A DNA stretch of 64,000 bases from Anthocerotibacter panamensis C109 (GCF_018389385.1 NZ_CP062698.1:1429501-1493500); one strand, 5' to 3'; counted from the first letter of the stretch, positions 15,941-25,105 are shown. Notes: generated by a model not told the origin, from the sequence alone. Translations and numbers: made by a program.

Positions 15941-17116
15941 ATGGCCAGAAAGCACGAACCCAGTTCTTTCTCCCCTCCTACGCCACCCTATGGCTTTCCA
16001 GCCGATCCTCTGGCTGAATCAGATATCTCAGCAATCTTGGTCGATGAGCCAATGGATTTATTACTGGAAAAGGAGCTATTCGTCGAAGCTGATCCCCTAC
16101 ATGCCGAGGAGATGGAGCTGGCCTTAGTCAATTTTAGTGACCCCAGCTTGGCTCTGCCCCGCAGCAACACCGATGATCTGATCCGCCTCTATCTCCAAGA
16201 GATCGGGCGCGTTCCGCTCCTCAAGGTGGCTGAAGAGATTGACCTCGCGCGCCAGATCAAGACCTGGCTGGAGCTTGAGGAAAAACGTCACCGTCTACGC
16301 AAGCAACTCAACCATATCCCCAGTGACCGGGAACTGGCCGAATTCACGGGCGAGCCGCTGGATGTTCTGACCAAGATCATAGCTCGGGGCAAGCGAGCCA
16401 AAGCTCACCTCATCAACGCTAACCTACGTCTGGTAGTCTCAGTAGCCAAGAAATATCAGGGCCGGGGTCTGCCCTTGTTGGACCTCATCCAGGAAGGCAC
16501 CCTGGGTCTCATCCGGGCCGCCGAAAAATTCGACTACACCCGAGGGTTTAAGTTCTCTACCTATGCTACTTGGTGGATACGTCAGGGGATCACCCGAGCA
16601 ATCGCCATGCAGGCGCGGACGATCCGTCTACCGGTCCATGTCGTTGAGAAGGTCAATAAGATCAAGAAAGCCACCCGCCAGCTCTCTCAACAGTTAGGGC
16701 GCTCACCCAATGAGGCTGAGATCGCCAAAGCTGTCGAGATGGATGTGGAACAGTTGCGTTTTGTACGCCGTGCGATCCAGATGCCCGTTTCCTTGGAGAC
16801 CCCAGTGGGTCGGGAGGAAGATACGGCTCTGGGCGACTTGATCCAGGCCCAAGGCGAAATCCCGGAGCAGGAAGTCGTGCACTCCTTGATGCGCCAGGAT
16901 CTAGAAGACCTCTTGCAGACCTTGACGCCCCGCGAACGGGATGTTTTACGCCTGCGCTATGGTCTGGTGGACGGTCGTTCGCGCACGCTCGATGAGGTCG
17001 GTCAGTACTTCACACTCACCCGCGAACGGATCCGCCAAATCGAGGCCCGTGCCCTACGCAAACTGCGCCACCCGCAGCGCCTGCGCCGCGTCCGGGAATA
17101 TCTAGAAGGACATTGA
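15941..17116 (+). CDS. RNA polymerase sigma-70 factor, group 1/2 (RpoD/Sig family)
   Basis: This 391-residue protein has an acidic N-terminal ~75 residues and region 1.2 ([17 protein letters not shown]). Region 2 carries the core-binding and -10 recognition helices ([37 protein letters not shown]). Region 3 follows, and region 4 has an HTH for the -35 element ([20 protein letters not shown]). Region 1.1 is short, as in cyanobacterial factors. I cannot tell whether it is the main SigA or a group 2 paralogue (SigB-E); it lacks any obvious SigA-only feature. The next gene is a Crp/Fnr regulator. Confidence 0.92.
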   Translation: MARKHEPSSFSPPTPPYGFPADPLAESDISAILVDEPMDLLLEKELFVEADPLHAEEMELALVNFSDPSLALPRSNTDDLIRLYLQEIGRVPLLKVAEEIDLARQIKTWLELEEKRHRLRKQLNHIPSDRELAEFTGEPLDVLTKIIARGKRAKAHLINANLRLVVSVAKKYQGRGLPLLDLIQEGTLGLIRAAEKFDYTRGFKFSTYATWWIRQGITRAIAMQARTIRLPVHVVEKVNKIKKATRQLSQQLGRSPNEAEIAKAVEMDVEQLRFVRRAIQMPVSLETPVGREEDTALGDLIQAQGEIPEQEVVHSLMRQDLEDLLQTLTPRERDVLRLRYGLVDGRSRTLDEVGQYFTLTRERIRQIEARALRKLRHPQRLRRVREYLEGH

Positions 17117-17194
17117 CGCTCACCAAGTGTAATCTCCATTACCTTAGCTTTACCTTGCCCCTCTACAGTGAAGTCACCTATTGTGGGGGCGGAT

Positions 17195-17812
17195 ATGTCA
17201 CTCATCGAGAAAAAGCGAGAATGGCTGGAGGAACTTTACCGGGAACAGACCCTCCTGCCTTACAAAGCTGGCGAGAACATACCGCTTTATTCCCGCGAGT
17301 TGTGGGTAGTCTACCGGGGAATTGTTCAGCTACTGACCTTACATCCCACCGGCGATGAAGTCATGCTCGGGCTGTTGGGTCCTATGATGCCCTTCGGACT
17401 TCCCCTCACGGTGCTGGAACCCTATCAGGCTGTCGCGCTAACCGACGTTGATCTGCTGCGGCTGACCTGGGAGGAAGTCCAACAGTCACCCCGCCTTATA
17501 GGCGAGATCAACCTCCAGTTGACCCGCCGCCTCCAGCAGACAGAAGCCCTGCTCGCCCTCGCAAGCAAGCGACGGGTCCAAGACCGTATCCAAGGGATGC
17601 TCAGTCTCCTAGGCCAAGAATTTGGACAAGCCACTCCTCAAGGAATTCGCTTGGAAGTGCGTCTGACCCACCAGCAGGTAGCCAATGCCCTAGGCACCAC
17701 GCGGGTCACAGTCACGCGGGTCATGGGAGACCTCAAGGCCAAGGGCTTTTATCGTATCGGTGCTGACCGAGCGCTCTATTTGAGCAGTCAGGCCAACCCA
17801 CGGCTAGGTTAA
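17195..17812 (+). CDS. Crp/Fnr-family transcription regulator
   Basis: I choose ATG 17195 (205 residues); an upstream GTG at 17168 is in frame but has no ribosome-binding site. The N-terminal ~110 residues form a cyclic-nucleotide-binding-type jelly roll (LWVVYRGIVQLLTLHPTGDE, VMLGLLGP). The Arg and Glu typical of cAMP binding are not apparent. A long helix (TRRLQQTEALLALASKRRVQ) leads to a winged helix: LTHQQVANALGTTRVTVTRV, ending LKAKGF. The ligand is unknown. The stop (TAA) shares bases with the convergent M23 gene's stop through TTAA. Confidence 0.87.
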   Translation: MSLIEKKREWLEELYREQTLLPYKAGENIPLYSRELWVVYRGIVQLLTLHPTGDEVMLGLLGPMMPFGLPLTVLEPYQAVALTDVDLLRLTWEEVQQSPRLIGEINLQLTRRLQQTEALLALASKRRVQDRIQGMLSLLGQEFGQATPQGIRLEVRLTHQQVANALGTTRVTVTRVMGDLKAKGFYRIGADRALYLSSQANPRLG

Positions 17813-18498
17813 CGCAGGTAGGGCAGGGGGTTGACGGCATGACCTGCGAGGCGAACCTCGAAGTGGACGTGGGGGCCAGTGCAACGCCCAGTACACCCTA
17901 GCGTCATAATGGGCTCACCCTGCGCTACAACTTGGCCGACATGGACGATGACCCGAGTCGCATGACCATAGCGGGTCATCGTCCCATCCTCATGTAAAAT
18001 GTCCACCATGTTGCCATAACCGCTATACTTTGGCCCAGCGGTGACCACGAGACCTGCTCGGGCTGCAACAACTTTAGCGCCCATCGGCCCATCGATATCC
18101 AAACCAGGATGGATGCGCCCGCCTCTTGGCCCAAAGGGAGACAGGATGGCTCCACGGATCGGCCACATATAGCCCCGACCACTAATGGGATTATTGGCAG
18201 AGCGGAACCGGTCGTCTAAAGAAGCCAAGCGTCGGGCGGAAGCTACTTCCTCGGCGGAGAAGGACTCCCCGCCTGCCGGGGAGATCTCTGGGTTGTAATC
18301 CAACAGCTGAACGTTCACTGGGTTAGCATCTTCAGGCTCGACCTCGGGGATCGCCCAGGCATAGGGCTGCTGAAGCATTCCCAGCAAGCAAGCCCAAACC
18401 AAAATAGGGATACGAAGCAAATGCTTAGAATGGGGGGATTTCTGGATTGAGGGGAGGGTACGTGCAACAAAGCTGTCAAATCCGACACGAAAGGCCAT
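17809..18498 (-). CDS. M23 (LytM-type) peptidoglycan endopeptidase, c-di-AMP riboswitch-controlled
   Basis: This 229-residue protein has an N-terminal membrane or signal segment (about residues 29-49) ending AWA, an acidic linker, and an M23 domain from about 110. All catalytic/zinc residues are present: His130 and Asp134 (RIHPGLDID), His179 (RYGHATRV), and His210 and His212 (GPHVHFEV). It should cut peptide cross-links in peptidoglycan in the periplasm. The leader carries a c-di-AMP riboswitch (18601-18770), a known partner of cell-wall hydrolase genes, so expression is probably shut off at high c-di-AMP. The neighbouring M23 paralogue at 18809-19627 is degenerate. Confidence 0.9.
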   Translation of the reverse strand: MAFRVGFDSFVARTLPSIQKSPHSKHLLRIPILVWACLLGMLQQPYAWAIPEVEPEDANPVNVQLLDYNPEISPAGGESFSAEEVASARRLASLDDRFRSANNPISGRGYMWPIRGAILSPFGPRGGRIHPGLDIDGPMGAKVVAARAGLVVTAGPKYSGYGNMVDILHEDGTMTRYGHATRVIVHVGQVVAQGEPIMTLGCTGRCTGPHVHFEVRLAGHAVNPLPYLR

Positions 18499-18600
18499 CT
18501 TTGATCCCTATATCGGTACAACGGTTGGAATAGCCGCCCGGTGTATACGAGAAATCAGAAGGTCACAAGTCCTGAGGATTTCTGCACAACCGTTAAGCTC

Positions 18601-18770
18601 TGTAGTCTACGAGGTTAGCTGCCGGGTTTGGGTTAGAGCTACCCTATCCAAGAAACTTACGGAACTTGGAATACACCCCTTTATCTCCCGAAGGAGTTTG
18701 GTTCCCCCGTCTCCCACCCAAGTAAACCCAGGTTGGAAGTTCGACTCCTAAGCAGAATAAGCTCTTTTCC
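18601..18770 (-). ncRNA. c-di-AMP riboswitch (ydaO/yuaA class)
   Basis: Read on the minus strand, the two most conserved blocks of this class are present in order. The first is GGGAGACGGGGGAACC (around 18717-18702). The second, about 70 bases on, is CCCGGCAGCTAACCTCGTAG (about 18624-18605). The region between can form the side hairpins. It sits about 100 bases upstream of the M23 peptidase ATG at 18498. In the remaining leader, AACGGTTG and CAACCGTT (8 bases, about 18592-18585 and 18528-18521) could pair as part of the expression platform. Known ydaO riboswitches are usually OFF switches for wall hydrolase and ion-transport genes. Confidence 0.88.
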
Positions 18771-18808
18771 ATCTAATGGCAACCACTTAGGTAAAATCAC
18801 GTAGGCCC

Positions 18809-19627
18809 TTAGGGTAAGTATTGTAGGGGGTCTTGAGCCTCTCCGCGCATGCGGACTTCAAAGCGTACATGCGGCTGGCTACACTGCCCTGAGCACCCCA
18901 CTTCGAGAATGGGATCTCCTTGGGCCACCTGTTGTCCAGCCTGGACGAGCAGTCGGGACGCATGAGCATAGCGGGTAACAGTACCATCGCTATGTAGAAT
19001 GTCTACCATGTTGCCGTAGCCATTATATTTGCGTCCGGCAGTGATAACCGTACCGGCCTGAGCTGCGACCACTGCGGTACCGGGGGGCGCGGCAATGTCA
19101 AGGCTACTGCGCTCGGGGCGCTCTCCACTCCGTGTCGTAGGAAGGATGGGGCCAGTCACCGGCCAAACCAGGGTGCGCGCCGGGGCAGGGTGCTGGGGCG
19201 TTTGGTCCGGTCCTTGCTCGGAGATGATAGGGATGGTCAGGGATTGACCGGGGCGCAAAAAATCTAGAGGAGCTGGAGTTGCCCGCACAATGGCTACCGG
19301 AGTAACCCCATGGGCTCGGGCGATAGATTCAAGGGTGTCTCCCGCTCTGACGGTATAAGAAGTAGCTGCCAATGGAGCTTGAGTTTGGCTTGCCAAGGCC
19401 AGGGCCATTTCATACTTAGTGGCAAAACTCTGGCGCAGTACTTGGTCCAGACTGGGAGCCTGAGCGGGTAGCGCACGGTTGAGCGAGGCCACAGCAGGAC
19501 CAAAAGCCACCGATAAGCCCACCAAGAGCGCACCCCCACTCCAGACAACAGAAGGGATAGAGGGGGCGGAACGAACGACTTGAGAAGGGCTAGGACGTGT
19601 GTGGGCCGGTTTAGATCCTACTTTCAA
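18809..19627 (-). CDS. LysM plus degenerate M23 (LytM) protein, probably non-catalytic
   Basis: The start is set at TTG 19627, which follows GGAGG by about 6 bases; an open frame runs further upstream but has no such site. The 272-residue protein has a membrane segment (about 28-47), a LysM peptidoglycan-binding domain (YTVRAGDTLESIARAHGVTP, 91-110) and an M23 fold from about 153. Two zinc ligands are replaced: Arg173 stands for the first His (RSSLD) and Arg255 for the last His (PHVRFEV). Asp177, His222 and His253 remain. Such degenerate LytM proteins (EnvC, NlpD) activate amidases rather than cut. A similar activator role is inferred. Confidence 0.85.
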   Translation of the reverse strand: MKVGSKPAHTRPSPSQVVRSAPSIPSVVWSGGALLVGLSVAFGPAVASLNRALPAQAPSLDQVLRQSFATKYEMALALASQTQAPLAATSYTVRAGDTLESIARAHGVTPVAIVRATPAPLDFLRPGQSLTIPIISEQGPDQTPQHPAPARTLVWPVTGPILPTTRSGERPERSSLDIAAPPGTAVVAAQAGTVITAGRKYNGYGNMVDILHSDGTVTRYAHASRLLVQAGQQVAQGDPILEVGCSGQCSQPHVRFEVRMRGEAQDPLQYLP

Positions 19628-19705
19628 AGGGTGCCTCCTGGATACCGATTGGTTTGTTAGGTTAAAGGTTACCCTACGGCAAGAAGCGACACAACACAAG
19701 TGTTT

Positions 19706-19781
19706 GCAAGGAATTAGGGCTAGGGGAGAGACCTACATCCGTAGCCCACTCCAGCCTTCCTTCCTAATGCAAACTCCTTGC
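19706..19781. repeat. Inverted repeat in the leader of the LysM gene
   Basis: GCAAGGAATTAGG (19706-19718) pairs with CCTAAT (19763-19768) and TCCTTGC (19775-19781), with a 6-base bulge in one arm. Read on the minus strand it lies between the clpB stop and the LysM/M23 start. It could be a leader RNA fold. It lacks the conserved blocks of the c-di-AMP riboswitch, and no T-run follows it. Confidence 0.4.
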
Positions 19782-19822
19782 TTGATTTCCTATAAAAAAG
19801 CAACCAAATATACCTTTTCCCA

Positions 19823-22444
19823 TCATTCCAAGAGTCCGGCGACCTGTGACTTTACGGTGAAGCGCAGGCGTTCGTTGGCTATATCCACATAGATTGTACT
19901 TCCCTCGGGAAAATCTCCAGCCAGCAGGTGGTTGGCAATCGGGTTCTCCAACTCACGCTGGATCGCCCGTTTGAGTGGGCGTGCTCCGTAGGTCGGGTCG
20001 TAGCCTACCTCCGCGACAAACAGGAGCGCTTCCGGGGAGATTTCCAGGTTGAGTTTCTGGGCTACGAGGCGTTGGCGCAGTTGCTCTAGTTGGAGTTTGA
20101 CAATTCGGACCAGTTGGTCTTTGCCTAAAGAGTGGAAGATGATGACCTCATCCACGCGATTGAGAAATTCAGGACGGAAGCGCTCGCGCAAGGCAACAAG
20201 TGCCATATCGCGCATCTCGATATAACGGCTCTCGTCGCCAGCGACGTTAAGGATGTACTCGGAGCCGATGTTGGAGGTCATAATCACAATCGTGTTACGA
20301 AAATCGACGGTATGTCCCTGCGCATCGGTCAACCGCCCATCGTCCAACAGTTGTAGCAATACGTTGAAGACATCCGGGTGGGCCTTCTCAATTTCGTCAA
20401 AGAGGATGACCGCATAGGGGCGGCGGCGAATCGCTTCGGTGAGTTGTCCGCCCTCGTCGTAGCCCACATAGCCCGGAGGCGCTCCAATCAGGCGGGCGAC
20501 GGTGTGTTTCTCCATGTACTCCGACATATCGAGGCGTACTAGAGAATGGCGGTCATCGAAAAGCAGTTCTGAGAGCGATTTCGCTAGTTCGGTTTTGCCT
20601 ACTCCGGTCGGGCCCAAAAAGATGAAGGAGCCCAAGGGCCGGTTAGGGTCGCTCAACCCCGAGCGTGAGCGGCGGATTGCTGCTGCCACTGCCGAAACAG
20701 CTTCATCTTGACCGACTACCTGCTCGTGGAGGATCGCTTCGAGCTGTAGGAGCTTTTGCCGCTCGGAGGTGAGGATGTTGGATACAGGTATTCCGGTCCA
20801 CTTGGATACGATTTCGCCGATATCCTCCTCGGTGACCTGTTCACGCAGCAGGGATTTGTCGCTCTGACGGGCCTGTTGGGCTTGCTGTTCTTTTTGCAGG
20901 AGGGTTTTGTTGAGTTCGGCTAGCTTGCCGTATTTGAGTTCAGCGGCGCGGTTGAGTTCGACATTCCGTTCGGCTTGTTCGATGGCGCGGTTGACTTCTT
21001 CGATCTCGGATTTGAGCTTCTGAATCTCATCCAATACGCCGCGTTCTTGTTGCCACTGAGCATTGAGGTGGTTCTGTTCCTCGCGCAGGCTCTCTAGTTC
21101 GCGGTTGAGGCGGTTGAGACGCTCAATCGAGGCGGGGTCGTACTCTCGGGTGAGGGAGAGCCGTTCCATCTCCATTTGCAAAATCCGCCGGTCGATTTCG
21201 TCGAGTTCAACTGGCTTGGAGGTGATCTCCATTTTGAGTTTGGCTGCCGCTTCGTCTACTAAATCAATAGCTTTATCTGGCAAAAAGCGCTCGGTGATAT
21301 AGCGGTTCGAGAGCACGGCGGCTGAGACCAAGGCGGCGTCGGTGATACGGACGCCATGGTGGAGTTCGTAGCGCTCCTTGAGCCCCCTGAGAATCGAGAT
21401 GGTGTCCTCGACGGTGGGTTGGTCCACATAGACCTGTTGGAAACGGCGTTCGAGAGCAGCGTCTTTTTCGATGTACTTACGGTACTCATCCAGGGTGGTT
21501 GCCCCGATACAGCGCAATTCACCCCGCGCGAGCATCGGTTTGAGCAGGTTGCTTGCGTCCATGGAGCCCTCAGCCGCTCCCGCCCCCACCACCGTGTGGA
21601 TCTCGTCGATAAAGAGAACTACCTGTCCTTCGGAGGCGAGGACTTCTTTGAGGACGGCTTTAAGGCGTTCTTCAAATTCGCCCCGATATTTGGCTCCGGC
21701 GACGAGGGCACCCATATCGAGGGTGATGAGTTTACGGTCTTTGAGAGATTCGGGTACATCGCCTCGGATGATACGTTGGGCGAGCCCTTCGGCGATAGCG
21801 GTTTTCCCGACGCCCGGTTCCCCGATGAGGACGGGATTGTTTTTGGTGCGGCGCGAGAGAATCTGAATGACGCGACGGATCTCTTCATCACGACCAATCA
21901 CTGGGTCCAGTTTGCCGTCTTCGGCCATTTTAGTCAGGTCGCGCCCAAATTTTTCTAAGGATTGATACTTGCTTTCTGGGTTTTGGTCGGTCACAGTCTG
22001 TGAACCTCTGATATTTTGAATGGCTTTTTTGAGCTTGTCCTCCGTCAGATTTACTTCCCGAAAGGCTCTGCGCCCAAGCCGCTCATCGGTGGCATAGGCG
22101 AGCACGAGGTGTTCGACGGAGATAAATTCGTCTTTAAGATTTTTGCGGGCGCTGTCAGCGCGATCCAGCAGGGTATCGAGGGAGCGCCCTAAGTAGATGC
22201 TTTCAAGATTGGAGACTTTGGGCTGTCGGGTAATAAATCCTTCGACAAGGCGGCGCATCTGTGCCGGGTCTGCCCCTGCTGCCTTGAGGATCGTGGGGGC
22301 AAGCCCATTCTCTTGGTCAAGCAAGGTGAGAAAGAGGTGCTCTGCCTCTAGCTGCTGCTGTTTGTACCTGCGGGCGGTATCCTGTGAGCCAACAATCGCT
22401 TCCCAAGCTTTGGTGGTAAATTGGTCGGGGTTCGTGGGCTGCAT
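19823..22444 (-). CDS. clpB: ATP-dependent disaggregase ClpB
   Basis: This 873-residue protein has the full ClpB plan. The Clp N-domain (about 1-150) is followed by AAA+ module 1 with Walker A GEPGVGKT and Walker [11 protein letters not shown] long coiled-coil M domain (about 405-525, [15 protein letters not shown]) comes next, then AAA+ module 2 with [12 protein letters not shown] and [11 protein letters not shown], and the C-terminal domain. The M domain distinguishes it from ClpC/ClpA. It rescues aggregated proteins with DnaK/DnaJ after heat stress. No CIRCE element is seen upstream. Confidence 0.97.
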   Translation of the reverse strand: MQPTNPDQFTTKAWEAIVGSQDTARRYKQQQLEAEHLFLTLLDQENGLAPTILKAAGADPAQMRRLVEGFITRQPKVSNLESIYLGRSLDTLLDRADSARKNLKDEFISVEHLVLAYATDERLGRRAFREVNLTEDKLKKAIQNIRGSQTVTDQNPESKYQSLEKFGRDLTKMAEDGKLDPVIGRDEEIRRVIQILSRRTKNNPVLIGEPGVGKTAIAEGLAQRIIRGDVPESLKDRKLITLDMGALVAGAKYRGEFEERLKAVLKEVLASEGQVVLFIDEIHTVVGAGAAEGSMDASNLLKPMLARGELRCIGATTLDEYRKYIEKDAALERRFQQVYVDQPTVEDTISILRGLKERYELHHGVRITDAALVSAAVLSNRYITERFLPDKAIDLVDEAAAKLKMEITSKPVELDEIDRRILQMEMERLSLTREYDPASIERLNRLNRELESLREEQNHLNAQWQQERGVLDEIQKLKSEIEEVNRAIEQAERNVELNRAAELKYGKLAELNKTLLQKEQQAQQARQSDKSLLREQVTEEDIGEIVSKWTGIPVSNILTSERQKLLQLEAILHEQVVGQDEAVSAVAAAIRRSRSGLSDPNRPLGSFIFLGPTGVGKTELAKSLSELLFDDRHSLVRLDMSEYMEKHTVARLIGAPPGYVGYDEGGQLTEAIRRRPYAVILFDEIEKAHPDVFNVLLQLLDDGRLTDAQGHTVDFRNTIVIMTSNIGSEYILNVAGDESRYIEMRDMALVALRERFRPEFLNRVDEVIIFHSLGKDQLVRIVKLQLEQLRQRLVAQKLNLEISPEALLFVAEVGYDPTYGARPLKRAIQRELENPIANHLLAGDFPEGSTIYVDIANERLRFTVKSQVAGLLE

Positions 22445-22470
22445 GGGTTTTTCTGGATGCGTATGTGTGG

Positions 22471-22476
22471 ATTATA
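22471..22476 (-). promoter_or_regulatory. -10 box for clpB
   Basis: On the minus strand TTGTTATAAT gives a consensus -10 hexamer (TATAAT) about 27 bases before the clpB ATG. No good -35 hexamer is seen at 17 bases. Confidence 0.4.
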
Positions 22477-22554
22477 ACAATTGACAGCATACGGACTGTG
22501 GCTCTGAGCAGTTTACTAGCCAAGGACACCTTGCGACGACTACCGCTGCAAAGA

Positions 22555-22615
22555 TCAAGTGCACCACCCACAACCGCTCCAAGAAGAGATGGTCCAAGAT
22601 ATGGTGCACTTGATG
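22555..22615. repeat. 13-base perfect inverted repeat between the cyanophycinase-like gene and clpB
   Basis: ATCAAGTGCACCA and TGGTGCACTTGAT are exact complements separated by about 35 bases. It starts 26 bases after the stop of the cyanophycinase-like gene and lies upstream of the clpB promoter. There is no T-run, so it may be a 3'-end stabilising hairpin, a two-site operator or the trace of a mobile element. Confidence 0.5.
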
Positions 22616-22640
22616 CTTAAATTCGTTGGAATAGAAGCGG

Positions 22641-24152
22641 TTAGGGGCCACCTAAAACCGTGTGGGTGCGGCTATTGTAGCGAACGCCTCGGGCGGCAGT
22701 TTCGGCGAGGACATGGACGTTTAGGTTAATGAGGGCAGCAGCTTTGAGGGTTTGGCTGCCGGTGTCGGAGCGCGAGAAGTAGGGGGAGAGGCCCTTGTAG
22801 GTGACGTTTCTGCCGTCCAAGACGATGGTGGCAGCTTCGTTAGCACTCTGGGAGGAGTTGCGCTCGAAGCGGATTTCATCGGGAGTGGTGGTGTTGCGGT
22901 AGATCTGGGCGGGGGCAGTCACGAGCAACCCACTGTAGTTCGGGAGGTCGTAGAGGGCGCGAAAAAGTGACTCCTGGATGGCTCCGCGGTTGGTACTGTT
23001 GGCGGCGTCGATGATGCCGATACTGTTCCTGACGTAGGGCGAGGCGCTCCCGGTGAAGTTGCTGTAAGGGTTGGGGCTGTAGGCAACACGGCGGGCAAAT
23101 TCTTCTTCATCACTCACCAGGGTGCCCTTGATGACGAGTGAAGAAGTGTTGGCGGAGCTGTCCCCAGCATAGGTGACCGGGGTGGTTCCGGTGGGGCGGT
23201 TCACCGTGTCGGGAGCTTTGGTGGCGAGGTTGTACTTCCAGCCTTCGGTCAGCCGGTCAAGGCGGAGGTTGGTGTAGTAGAGCGGGCGGCTCACATCACG
23301 CCGCAAGACGGTGCTTGAGGTCTGCTGGATGAAGTCCACAGAACCGACTCCGATGATTTCGGCGGTCGTGCTCGTGACGGAGATGCCGGTTTGTTCCTCA
23401 ATCCCGATGGCGAGAATGCCGGTGTTATTGTTGTCCTGGATCGCCTTGCCAAGGATGCCCAACGTCCGCCCAAGGCGACCGCGTTTCGTGTAGTGGGTGT
23501 CAATGACAGTATTGCTGAGGAAACTCAAAAAATCAGTGTGGATGCCCGAGCCGCCTGCACTGGCGTCATCGAGAAAGGGCGTCCTCGCGTCCTGAAGGAC
23601 ATCCAGCGAAATTAAGTCCATCCCACCTGAGAAACTGTACTGAGGCAGGCTCATCGCCCCGGCACTGGTCCCGCCGATGGCCCCATTATTGGTGTTGACG
23701 ACGGTGCGGATGTTGGTCTCCAGGGTCGTGCCGTTCCACTCATCGTAGTAGACACCCTGGTCACCACCTTTGATGAAGACCACATCGGCAGTACTCACGG
23801 TATCGACGATAGCAGGGTTGTTGGCGTCAGCTTTGGTGGCGACTGTGACATTGACTGCTTCGGTGGCTCCTAGCCAAATAAAGTAGTTGGGGAGAAAAGA
23901 GTCAGCTACCGCAGTGGAGAGGATAACGACTTTGATTTTGCCATCGTTATTGCGGTCGCCATTGAGGACAAGTTTCCGGTAGAGCTTATAGGACCACGCA
24001 CTGGTGTCGCCGATATCTCCCTCGGCTCCGCCACCTGCTGCGACAAGCACACCGATAGCATGAGCAGCACTGGTACAAAAAGTAAGAGCGAGAAGACAGA
24101 GCATAACACTCGGACGTAGCGCAAATTTAACCACGGGGATGCTCAAACACAT
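22641..24152 (-). CDS. Secreted cyanophycinase-like protein (peptidase S51 family)
   Basis: This 503-residue protein has a signal peptide ending AHA (about residue 32). The S51 domain has the nucleophile elbow GGTSAGAMSL, the FIKGGDQ segment and the DTHYTKRGRLGR motif, all typical of cyanophycinase-type serine hydrolases. Classical cyanophycinase is cytoplasmic and about 270-300 residues; this one is exported and has a ~200-residue C-terminal extension of beta-rich sequence. It may act on extracellular cyanophycin or isoaspartyl peptides. The start is the first Met before the hydrophobic core. Confidence 0.85.
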   Translation of the reverse strand: MCLSIPVVKFALRPSVMLCLLALTFCTSAAHAIGVLVAAGGGAEGDIGDTSAWSYKLYRKLVLNGDRNNDGKIKVVILSTAVADSFLPNYFIWLGATEAVNVTVATKADANNPAIVDTVSTADVVFIKGGDQGVYYDEWNGTTLETNIRTVVNTNNGAIGGTSAGAMSLPQYSFSGGMDLISLDVLQDARTPFLDDASAGGSGIHTDFLSFLSNTVIDTHYTKRGRLGRTLGILGKAIQDNNNTGILAIGIEEQTGISVTSTTAEIIGVGSVDFIQQTSSTVLRRDVSRPLYYTNLRLDRLTEGWKYNLATKAPDTVNRPTGTTPVTYAGDSSANTSSLVIKGTLVSDEEEFARRVAYSPNPYSNFTGSASPYVRNSIGIIDAANSTNRGAIQESLFRALYDLPNYSGLLVTAPAQIYRNTTTPDEIRFERNSSQSANEAATIVLDGRNVTYKGLSPYFSRSDTGSQTLKAAALINLNVHVLAETAARGVRYNSRTHTVLGGP

Positions 24153-24274
24153 CCGGGTAACGATAATATCTAACAGGCAGGGATCTTTGTATCCCTTGAC
24201 ACAATTGGTAGTTTCACGGGCTCCAGGGTGCTATTTTTAGTCCTGTTCTTTACCGAGGTAATGGGTCTAAAGCC

Positions 24275-24470
24275 CTGCCCTTCTAGGGCAGCTTTTTGAT
24301 ATACTTCGGCTGGCCATGCGCAAACGCCACGAAAGCCACTATTGGCACCTCGCCAACCACCATGCTCAGCTTCGTGCGACATACTGTGGGAAGAGAAAGA
24401 CCATTGAAGCAATCTAGGGAATCCCATAGCCCGCCTGGAGGCATAGCCTTTAGGCCGGGGAGGATGTCAA
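24275..24470 (+). mobile_element. Possible relic of an IS200/IS605-type element end
   Basis: The 315-base gap 24153-24466 holds no convincing gene. It contains a stem-loop CTGCCCT-TCT-AGGGCAG followed by CTTTTT (24275-24297) and, at 24446-24470, the string GCCTTTAGGCCGGGGAGGATG ending TCAA. The latter resembles hairpin-plus-GGGGAGGATGTCA right ends of cyanobacterial IS200/IS605 elements as I remember them. No transposase can be read, so at most this is an end fragment. The identification is tentative. Confidence 0.3.
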
Positions 24471-25105
24471 ATAAATCCATGTTCAGCCAAAAAAGCGCTG
24501 TCAATGTGGGGTTCAGGGCTGTTGCCCGCGCTAGTATCCACCATGCGAGCAACGTATTTGGCAAGGATGTCCCCTTCTAAATTGACCGGCTCACCGGGTT
24601 GCAGGGCGATGAGGTTGGTTTCTTGGAGGCTAAAGGGGATGACTGCCACGGTGAATGTCTGCTCTGTAGCGCGGGCAATGGTCAAGCTGACGCCATTGAC
24701 TGCGATACTGCCCTTGGGTGCCAGGAAGCGGCGCACGGAAACGGGAGCCCAAAAGGTCATCTCGACAAACTCCCCCTGTTCAGTCCGTGCCTCCAGAAAG
24801 CCGGTGCCATCGATGTGCCCGGAGACGAAGTGCCCGCCGACTTTCCCCCCCAAGCGCAGAGAACGCTCCAGATTGACCAGACTTCCGGCAGCCCGTTCGC
24901 CCAAATTGGTGCGACTCAAGGTTTCATCGGAGACTTGAGCGGTGAAGCGGTCCCCCTGATACTGGATTACTGTCAGGCACACCCCGTCCACGGCGATACT
25001 GTCCCCGAGGGCGACCTCCTCCAAAACCTTACGGGCACGAATGGTCAGGCGCTCCGTGCGTACGATTTCCACATGCCCGACTTCCTCAATCAAGCCTGTG
25101 AACAT
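24467..25105 (-). CDS. ribE: Riboflavin synthase alpha chain
   Basis: The start is ATG 25105, preceded by AAGGAGG at ideal spacing, giving 212 residues that begin MFTGLIEEVGHVE. Two lumazine-binding domains are visible as an internal repeat, each with a DGVCLTV/NGVSLTI element. Conserved segments include GGHFVSGHIDGTG (first) and NLEGDILAKYVARM near the end. The enzyme dismutates two 6,7-dimethyl-8-ribityllumazine into riboflavin. No FMN riboswitch is seen in the short upstream gap. It is divergent from the DUF4434-like gene. Confidence 0.96.
   Translation of the reverse strand: MFTGLIEEVGHVEIVRTERLTIRARKVLEEVALGDSIAVDGVCLTVIQYQGDRFTAQVSDETLSRTNLGERAAGSLVNLERSLRLGGKVGGHFVSGHIDGTGFLEARTEQGEFVEMTFWAPVSVRRFLAPKGSIAVNGVSLTIARATEQTFTVAVIPFSLQETNLIALQPGEPVNLEGDILAKYVARMVDTSAGNSPEPHIDSAFLAEHGFI

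Noticed and set aside
18725-18750. Sequence GTTCGACTCC resembling the T-arm of a tRNA
   Set aside because: No acceptor stem, anticodon arm or D-arm can be drawn around it. It is part of the c-di-AMP riboswitch read on the other strand.
21356-21958. Long open frame (200 codons) antisense to clpB
   Set aside because: It lies fully inside the strongly conserved ClpB gene on the other strand, has no ribosome-binding site, and its product looks like no known protein.
22445-22560. CIRCE (HrcA) operator for clpB
   Set aside because: No TTAGCACTC-N9-GAGTGCTAA-like sequence is present upstream of clpB.
24316-24417. 33-codon frame (MRKRHESHYWHLANHHAQLR...)
   Set aside because: No ribosome-binding site and no match known to me. 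It lies in the suspected insertion-element scar.
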